The notes under the pieces are model-generated. The model worked only from the letters and a program-made list of their open reading frames with translations, was not told the DNA's origin and made no database searches. A DNA stretch of 17,490 bases from assembly GCA_900553295.1 (NCBI GenBank), contig USCR01000040.1, positions 1 through 17,490 on the forward strand, in the 5' to 3' direction. This DNA is from an uncultured Eubacteriales bacterium (GTDB lineage: Bacteria; Bacillota; Clostridia; Christensenellales; Aristaeellaceae). This document shows, in pieces, positions 12,642-17,490 of this stretch (the first letter of the stretch is position 1; every line of letters starts with the position of its first letter). Made by a program: the position numbers and the translations under genes.

Positions 12642-14978
12642 TTACGCCTCCTCGGGGGTGATGCCGTGCTTCACCCGGTCGTGCTCCTCGGCGCGCTTGG
12701 CGTTGTTGAAGCGGTCCAGGGTGCCCACCAGGTAGCCGGTGATGCGCCGGATGCGCTCGAAGGGGCGGCCGTCCTCATGGCGGTGGCAGCAGGGGCATTC
12801 GTCGCCGATGATGCCGTTGTAGCCGCACACGGGGTCCCGGTCCACGGGATGGTTGATGGAGCCATAGCCCACGCCCTTGTCGTGCATGAAGCGGACAATC
12901 TTCTCAAAGGCGTCCAGGTTCTGCAGGGGATCGCCGTCCATCTCCACATAGCTGATGTGCCCGGCGTTGGTCAGCTCGTGATAGGGGGCCTCCACGCTGA
13001 TCTTGTGGAAGGCGGAGCAGGGGTAGTACACCGGCACATGGAAGCTGTTGGTGTAGTATTCCCGGTCCGTTACCCCGGGGATGACGCCGAACTTCTCCCG
13101 GTCAATGCGCACAAACCGGCCGCTGAGGCCCTCCGCGGGGGTGGCCAGCAGGGTGTAGTTCAGCTTGCGCTCCTGGGAGAGCTTGTCCACATACTTGCGC
13201 ATGAAGCCGATGATCTCCAGGCCCAGGTTCTGGCTTTCCTCGCTCTCCCCGTGATGGGCGCCCCGCAGGGCCACCAGGGTTTCCGCCAGGCCGATGAAGC
13301 CGATGGACAACGTGCCGTGCTTGAGCACCTCCCCAACCTCGTCGTTCCAGTCCAGCTTTTCGGAGTCCAGCCACACGCCTTCGCCCATGAGGAAGGGGAA
13401 ATTCTTCACTTTCTTTTTGCAGATGATGGCCAGCCGCTCATCCAGCTGCTCGGTGACCAGCTGCAGCTTGCGCTCCAGCTCCTCAAAGAACCACTGCACA
13501 TCCCCCCGGGCCTTGATGGCAATGCGGGGAAGGTTAATGGAGGTGAAGGACAGGTTGCCCCGGCGGGGGGCAATTTCCCGGCTGGGGTCGTATACATTGC
13601 CCATCACCCGGGTGCGGCAGCCCATGTAGGCAATCTCCGTCTCCGGATGGCCGGGTTTGTAGTACTTCAGGTTATAGGGCGCGTCCACAAAGGAGAAGTT
13701 GGGGAACAGGCGCTTGGCACTGGTGCGGATGGCCAGGCGGTACAGGTCGTAGTTGGGGTCCCCGGGATTGTAGGAAATCCCGGACTTCACCCGGAAAATC
13801 TGGATGGGGAAAATGGGTGTTTCCCCGTGGCCCAGCCCCGCCTCCGTGGCCAGGAGCACATTGCGCACCACCATCCGCCCCTCGGGGGAGGTGTCCATGC
13901 CGTAATTGATGGAGGAGAAGGGCACCTGCGCCCCCGCCCGGCTGTTCATGGTGTTCAGGTTGTGAATCAGCGCTTCCATGGCCTGATAGGTTGCCCGGTC
14001 CGTCTCCTTCGCGGCCTTTTCCTGGGCAAAGTCCAGCATGCGGTCGCACAGGGCCTCGTCGGGGACAATCTCCAGGAGCTGGGCCTTCAGGGCCTCCCGG
14101 TGCTCCGGCTGCTCCTCCAGGGTGGGCTGCGCGCCCGTGGCCTGCATCAGGTCCATGAGCTTCTCGGCGGTTTCCTCGGCGTTTTCCAGGTTGCACAGCA
14201 GCTCCAGGGCCCGGGCCAGGTTGGCCCGGTAGCGCTTGATAAAGGTCTTTTTCACACCAGGAGCCATGCCGTAGTCAAAGTCCACAATGCTCTGCCCGCC
14301 GTGCTGGTCGTTCTGGTTGGCCTGGATGGCAATGCAGGCCAGGGCCGAATAGCTGGCGATGTCCATGGGCTCCCGCAGGGTGCCGTGGCCGGTGCTGAAC
14401 CCGTCCCGGAACAGGGAGGACAGCTCAATCTGGCAGCAGGTGGTGGTAAGGGTATAGAAATCCTTGTCATGGATGTGGATGTCGCCCTCCGCGTGGGCCT
14501 GGGCAAAGCGGGGGTCCAGCACGTACATGTCATAGAACTGCTTCGCGCCCTCGGAACCAAACTTGAGCATGGCGCCCATGGCGGTGTCGCCGTTGATGTT
14601 GGCGTTCTCCCGCTTGATGTCCGAGTCCCGGGAGTCCTTGAAGCTGATGTCCTCGAAAATCTTCATCAGGCGGGTGTTCATCTCCCGCACCCGGCTGCGC
14701 TCGGCGCGATAAAGGATGTACGCCTTGGCGGAGCGGACGAAGCCCTTTTCGATGAGCACCCGCTCCACGGTGTCCTGCACCTCTTCCACCGTGGGCACGC
14801 TGCCGATGTTTTCGTTGTTCTCCAATTCCTCAACGACCCGCTGGGTCAGCTGCTCGGCGGTCTCGGGGCCCTTGGCGCTGCCGCTGGCCTCAAAGGACTT
14901 CATAATTGCCGCCTGGATCTTCGCCGGATCAAAGGCTACGGTGCGGCCGTCCCGCTTCTTGATGCTCTTCATGGTCAT
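12642..14978 (-). CDS. nrdD: Anaerobic (class III) ribonucleoside-triphosphate reductase NrdD
   Basis: 778 residues. Reduces ribonucleoside triphosphates to deoxy forms under anoxic conditions using a glycyl radical. An N-terminal ATP-cone (KKRDGRTVAFDPAKIQAAI, residues 7-25, to about 95) gives allosteric control by ATP/dATP. The catalytic barrel follows. Near the C-terminus VCGYNGIIGDECPCC (717-731) carries the metal-site cysteines, and RITGYLVGTLDRFNNAKRAEEHDRVKH holds the radical glycine, Gly748. The frame is open 14 codons further upstream, but GGAGG 8 nt before the ATG at 14978 fixes that start; an ATG two codons later is too far from the site. Preceded by a sigma-A promoter and NrdR-like boxes, and coupled to nrdG. 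Confidence 0.96.
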   Translation of the reverse strand: MTMKSIKKRDGRTVAFDPAKIQAAIMKSFEASGSAKGPETAEQLTQRVVEELENNENIGSVPTVEEVQDTVERVLIEKGFVRSAKAYILYRAERSRVREMNTRLMKIFEDISFKDSRDSDIKRENANINGDTAMGAMLKFGSEGAKQFYDMYVLDPRFAQAHAEGDIHIHDKDFYTLTTTCCQIELSSLFRDGFSTGHGTLREPMDIASYSALACIAIQANQNDQHGGQSIVDFDYGMAPGVKKTFIKRYRANLARALELLCNLENAEETAEKLMDLMQATGAQPTLEEQPEHREALKAQLLEIVPDEALCDRMLDFAQEKAAKETDRATYQAMEALIHNLNTMNSRAGAQVPFSSINYGMDTSPEGRMVVRNVLLATEAGLGHGETPIFPIQIFRVKSGISYNPGDPNYDLYRLAIRTSAKRLFPNFSFVDAPYNLKYYKPGHPETEIAYMGCRTRVMGNVYDPSREIAPRRGNLSFTSINLPRIAIKARGDVQWFFEELERKLQLVTEQLDERLAIICKKKVKNFPFLMGEGVWLDSEKLDWNDEVGEVLKHGTLSIGFIGLAETLVALRGAHHGESEESQNLGLEIIGFMRKYVDKLSQERKLNYTLLATPAEGLSGRFVRIDREKFGVIPGVTDREYYTNSFHVPVYYPCSAFHKISVEAPYHELTNAGHISYVEMDGDPLQNLDAFEKIVRFMHDKGVGYGSINHPVDRDPVCGYNGIIGDECPCCHRHEDGRPFERIRRITGYLVGTLDRFNNAKRAEEHDRVKHGITPEEA

Positions 14979-15016
14979 GCCGGAATCCTCCCCCTCTTGG
15001 CGATCACATACCAAAA

Positions 15017-15032
15017 GCACAACAGATTGTTG
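15017..15032. promoter_or_regulatory. NrdR-box-like site, weaker copy
   Basis: GCACAACAGATTGTTG matches the strong box at 15049-15064 in 10 of 16 positions (11 if the W position is allowed). It starts exactly 32 bp from it, the paired-box spacing expected for NrdR. Confidence 0.6.
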
Positions 15033-15048
15033 ACTTATGTTTTATTAC

Positions 15049-15064
15049 ACACAATATATAGTGT
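15049..15064. promoter_or_regulatory. NrdR box
   Basis: ACACAATATATAGTGT fits the NrdR consensus acaCwAtATaTwGtgt as I know it. NrdR is the ATP-cone/zinc-ribbon repressor of ribonucleotide reductase genes. The box lies downstream of the predicted nrdD start of transcription (about 15080), where bound repressor would block initiation or early elongation. Confidence 0.9.
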
Positions 15065-15086
15065 ATCGAAAAGTGCGAACGCATTC

Positions 15087-15115
15087 ATTATAGGAGCAAG
15101 CCTCCCCCTTGTCAA
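15087..15115 (-). promoter_or_regulatory. Sigma-A promoter of nrdDG
   Basis: On the minus strand, TTGACA (15115-15110), a 17-nt spacer, then TATAAT (15092-15087): a perfect consensus. The leader to the nrdD ATG is about 100 nt and contains both NrdR-like boxes. Confidence 0.88.
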
Positions 15116-15250
15116 TAGCATTTCCGGGCGGAAAGCCGCGAAAGCAAGGAAATACCGATCATAAAATTTTTGTCATATTTTGTTCGCTTTTGCCACCGGC
15201 GGCGCCCAAAGACGAACCAAAAATAAGAAGAAAAAAATCCCCGCGGAACG

Positions 15251-15279
15251 TTGACTTTTTGCCCCCAAATGGGTATCAT
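15251..15279 (+). promoter_or_regulatory. Promoter of the corA-like gene
   Basis: TTGACT (15251-15256), a 17-nt spacer, TATCAT (15274-15279). Transcription would start near 15286, about 200 nt before the ATG, which leaves a long leader. It is divergent from the nrdD promoter; the A+T-rich DNA between the two (15116-15250) shows no gene. Confidence 0.7.
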
Positions 15280-15285
15280 GATACT

Positions 15286-15487
15286 AAGCGCCAAGGCGCC
15301 AAAGCGACCAGAAGGGGAGTGAATCCGCTACATGGACGGTGACCCGTATAGTACCACCCAGATGCATTGTACCATACGCTCCAGGCGGAAAGCTCCCACA
15401 AGCGCCATCGGTTAAGGGCCGAAGGCGGCGTTTGCGACCTGTTCTGCCTGAAAGACGTTCTTTTCGGGAAAGGACAGGTGTTTTGTT
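15286..15487 (+). promoter_or_regulatory. Structured 5' leader of the corA-like gene, possible riboswitch
   Basis: Helices visible by eye: GGGAG (15315-15319) with CTCCC (15393-15397), stacked on TCCGC (15324-15328) with GCGGA (15385-15389). They enclose GTATAGTAC (15346-15354) paired with GTACCATAC (15369-15377), one mismatch, 14-nt loop. Next is CGCCATCGG (15403-15411) with CCGAAGGCG (15419-15427), one A-A mismatch, 7-nt loop. Last is CCTGT (15438-15442) with ACAGG (15474-15478) around an A/T-rich stem (15447-15454 with 15461-15468). The ACAGG arm overlaps the probable ribosome binding region (AGGACAGGTG), so the last hairpin could mask it. I tried to match it to the M-box (Mg2+) and yybP-ykoY (Mn2+) riboswitches and did not find their conserved loops. 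The helices are seen; the switch function is inference. Confidence 0.45.
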
Positions 15488-16426
15488 ATGCGCAGAATTT
15501 TCAAAACCGTGGACGATCATCTCACCGAGTGCACCACCCTGGAGAAGGGCTGCTGGGTGCACCTGCAAAACCCCACCAGGGAAGAAATCGACGGGCTGAA
15601 CACCCGCTTCGCCCTGGACCCCACCTACCTGGCGGCCGCCCTGGACGAGGAGGAGAGCGCCCGTATCGAGCATGAAGGGGATCAGACTCTCATCATCGTG
15701 GACATCCCCTATGTGGAGAGCGAGGGCAGCGGCTATATTTACAGCACCATCCCTCTGGGCATCGTGCTGGTGGACGACATCATCATCACCGTATGCACCC
15801 GGGATACGCCCATCATCGCCGACTTTACCCAGGAGCGGGTGCGCAACTTCTGGACCTTCAAGCGGACGCGGTTCATTTTGCAGCTGCTGCACCGCAATGC
15901 CAGCCGCTTCCTGGCCTATCTGAAACAAATCGACAAGTCCAGCATGCACGTGCAGGAAAAGCTGGAAAAGAGCAGCCGCAACCAGGAGCTCTTGCAAATG
16001 ATGAAGCTGGAGAAATCCCTGGTGTTCTTCTCCACCTCCCTGAAGGGCAATGAGCTGGTCATGGAAAAGCTTCTGCGCCAGGAGAGCGTCCTCAAGCGCT
16101 TCCCCGAGGATACGGACCTATTGGAGGACGTCATCATCGAGAACAAGCAGGCTATGGAGATGTGCGCCATCTACCGGGACATCATGAGCGGCACCATGGA
16201 CGCCTTCGCCAGCATCATCAGCAATAACCTGAACATCACCATGAAAGTGCTGACCAGCCTGACCATGGTGCTGTCCGTGCCCACGATCATCGCCTCCCTG
16301 TGGGGGATGAACGTCCATGTGCCCTTTGAGGACAGCGGCTTCGGCTTCTGGTTTGTCATCGGCCTCACGGCGGTATGCTCGCTGCTGGCGTTCCTGCTGA
16401 TGTACAAGAAGCGCATGTTCAAATAA
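15488..16426 (+). CDS. corA: CorA-family divalent metal ion transporter
   Basis: 312 residues, normal CorA length. A long cytoplasmic alpha/beta part (about 1-130) is followed by long, charged helices (130-245), then two C-terminal membrane helices (about 252-272 and 285-305) joined by the pore signature GMN (273-275, context LWGMNVHVPF), and a basic tail KKRMFK. The family forms pentameric channels for Mg2+ and sometimes Co2+ or Ni2+; the ion is not determinable here. The ribosome binding site is poor (AGGTG at 15476-15480, 7 nt before ATG) and may lie in a hairpin, so translation is likely regulated. No clear terminator separates it from yebC 111 nt downstream. Confidence 0.94.
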   Translation: MRRIFKTVDDHLTECTTLEKGCWVHLQNPTREEIDGLNTRFALDPTYLAAALDEEESARIEHEGDQTLIIVDIPYVESEGSGYIYSTIPLGIVLVDDIIITVCTRDTPIIADFTQERVRNFWTFKRTRFILQLLHRNASRFLAYLKQIDKSSMHVQEKLEKSSRNQELLQMMKLEKSLVFFSTSLKGNELVMEKLLRQESVLKRFPEDTDLLEDVIIENKQAMEMCAIYRDIMSGTMDAFASIISNNLNITMKVLTSLTMVLSVPTIIASLWGMNVHVPFEDSGFGFWFVIGLTAVCSLLAFLLMYKKRMFK

Positions 16427-16458
16427 CGCGCCGGGGCAGGGGTTTTTGCCGCAAATCC

Positions 16459-16488
16459 TTGACGCACAAGCGCTGCCAGTGATATAAT
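16459..16488 (+). promoter_or_regulatory. Promoter of yebC
   Basis: TTGACG (16459-16464), an 18-nt spacer, TATAAT (16483-16488). Transcription would start near 16495, about 43 nt before the yebC ATG. Confidence 0.82.
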
Positions 16489-16537
16489 ACAGCGTTGCTG
16501 AATATTTTTCTTGTTTTCAAACCGTGGGAGGGATACG

Positions 16538-17284
16538 ATGTCCGGTCATTCCAAGTGGCATAACATTCAGGCGAAGAAGGGCAAGGCGGACGCCGCCCGT
16601 GGCAAGATCTTCACCAAGATCGGCCGCGAAATTGCCATCGCCGTGCGTGAAGGCGGCAGCAATCCTGATGTGAACGGCAAGCTGCGCGACGTTATCGCCA
16701 AGGCCAAGGCCAATAATATGCCCAACGACAATATTACCCGCTCCATCAAGAAGGCGGCGGGCGAGCTGGGCAATGTGGATTACGAGCAGATCACCTACGA
16801 AGGCTATGCCCCCGGCGGCGTGGCCGTGATCGTGGAAACCATTACCGATAACCGCAACCGTACCGCCAGCGACATCCGCCACTGCTTCTCCAAGGTGGGC
16901 GGCAACATGGGCACCACCGGCTCGGTGAGCTTCATGTTCGACCAGAAGGGCGTGCTGGTGGTGGAGCGTCAGCCCGGCATGGACGAGGACGAAATGATGA
17001 TGATGGCCCTGGACGCCGGCGCCGAGGATGTGAAGACAGACGAGGATGCCTTCGAAATCTACACCGCGCCCAACGACCTCACCGCCGTGCGCGAAGCCCT
17101 GGAAAAGCAGGGCATCACCTCCTTCCTCACCGCTGAGGTACAGATGATTCCCCAGAACACCGTGGCCGTGGAGGGTGAGAACCTGGAGGCCATTCAGAAA
17201 ATGCTGGAGCTCCTGGACGACTACGACGACGTGCAGGAAGTGTTCCACAACGCCGAGCTGCCCGAGGAGGAAGAGGAGGAGTAA
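16538..17284 (+). CDS. yebC: YebC/PmpR (TACO1) family translation factor
   Basis: 248 residues, the standard length. [32 protein letters not shown] is the signature N-terminus; [48 protein letters not shown] is the conserved centre; the C-terminus is an acidic EEEEEE tail. Older work called the family transcriptional regulators (PmpR); recent work describes ribosome-associated factors that help translation through proline-rich stretches, like mitochondrial TACO1. The frame is open nine codons upstream from a TTG, but GGGAGGG 5 nt before ATG 16538 and the conserved MSGHSKW start fix the call. It has its own promoter and terminator. Confidence 0.97.
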   Translation: MSGHSKWHNIQAKKGKADAARGKIFTKIGREIAIAVREGGSNPDVNGKLRDVIAKAKANNMPNDNITRSIKKAAGELGNVDYEQITYEGYAPGGVAVIVETITDNRNRTASDIRHCFSKVGGNMGTTGSVSFMFDQKGVLVVERQPGMDEDEMMMMALDAGAEDVKTDEDAFEIYTAPNDLTAVREALEKQGITSFLTAEVQMIPQNTVAVEGENLEAIQKMLELLDDYDDVQEVFHNAELPEEEEEE

Positions 17285-17316
17285 GCGCTCCTTCCTATCC
17301 TTCTCTGATAAGGTAG

Positions 17317-17356
17317 AAACCCGTCCCCTTGGAACGCAGGGGGACGGGTTTTTTTT
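17317..17356 (+). terminator. Intrinsic terminator of yebC
   Basis: AACCCGTCCCC (17318-17328) pairs with GGGGACGGGTT (17340-17350) around an 11-nt loop, then a run of eight T (17349-17356). It lies about 33 nt after the yebC stop. Confidence 0.95.
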
Positions 17357-17448
17357 GATGGTGAAATATATGTTTTTATAAATATTTGGAACAGCAAATA
17401 TCGGGTTTTGCGAGAGGTTTTTTCTTTTGGAGCGAGGCTCCGCCGGCC

Positions 17449-17490
17449 AGGGGGGCAGGGGGGATTCCGACCTCCCCCCTATGCCCCCCT
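17449..17490. repeat. G-rich/C-rich hairpin repeat, cut by the window end
   Basis: AGGGGGGCA (17449-17457) pairs with TGCCCCCCT (17482-17490), and GGGGGGA (17458-17464) with TCCCCCC (17473-17479). That is 16 bp in all, with a 2-nt TA bulge and an 8-nt loop. The A+T-rich stretch before it (17357-17428) holds no gene. It looks like one copy of a dispersed intergenic repeat, but a single copy cannot prove that. Confidence 0.65.

Noticed and set aside
12600..15164. Plus-strand open frame of 854 codons
   Set aside because: Entirely antisense to nrdD and nrdG, whose motifs are unmistakable. Long antisense frames are common in G+C-rich DNA. The same applies to plus-strand frames at 1830-3758 and 10049-11524 and the minus-strand frame at 5840-7261.
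15286..15487. Known M-box or yybP-ykoY riboswitch
   Set aside because: GGGGAG and a few short strings are suggestive, but the conserved loop sequences I know for these classes are not present in the right order, so I give no class.

Overview
The window looks like a chromosomal segment of a G+C-rich anaerobic Bacillota, probably class Clostridia. The evidence is strong AAGGAGG-type ribosome binding sites, sigma-A-like promoters, a class III (oxygen-sensitive) ribonucleotide reductase under NrdR-type boxes, a Clostridium-like cell-wall-sugar salvage operon and a strict C/G preference at third codon positions. The lineage is inferred from gene content, not from a marker search. I see no phage, integrase, transposase, CRISPR array or toxin-antitoxin module, and most of the window is ordinary housekeeping and salvage DNA.

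Left part (1-5690). The edge carries a non-coding array of about 16 tandem 17-bp units (48-313), then a perfect 17-bp inverted repeat (340-379) that closes a five-gene operon on the minus strand. In transcription order the operon is murQ (MurNAc-6-P etherase), anmK (anhydro-MurNAc kinase), nagZ (beta-N-acetylglucosaminidase), a BadF/NAGK-type amino-sugar kinase (MurK-like) and a GNAT acetyltransferase. The genes overlap or sit 4-18 nt apart. Together they would take wall disaccharides to GlcNAc-6-P. A near-consensus promoter (5662-5690), an adjacent inverted repeat (5691-5731) and a folded leader precede murQ.

Middle (5760-12130). A divergent plus-strand gene encodes an ABC-F ATPase interrupted by a frameshift near 7119, followed by a coupled DUF5655-like gene. 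Next come a tRNA-Val(CAC) with a perfect consensus promoter and its own terminator, and two tandem secreted YbjN-like proteins, the second also frameshifted. After a gene-free stretch, the minus strand encodes a MATE exporter and a second GNAT protein.

Right part (12131-17490). nrdD-nrdG form a minus-strand operon with a sigma-A promoter and two NrdR-box-like sites 32 bp apart. Divergent from it is a CorA-family metal transporter gene with a roughly 200-nt leader that can fold into several helices and a hairpin covering part of its ribosome binding site. This leader is the best candidate here for an undescribed regulatory RNA. yebC (translation factor) follows with its own promoter and terminator. 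The window ends inside a G-rich/C-rich hairpin repeat.

Two genes carry frameshifts of the same class (length 3n+1). Assembly error and real decay cannot be told apart from the sequence alone.
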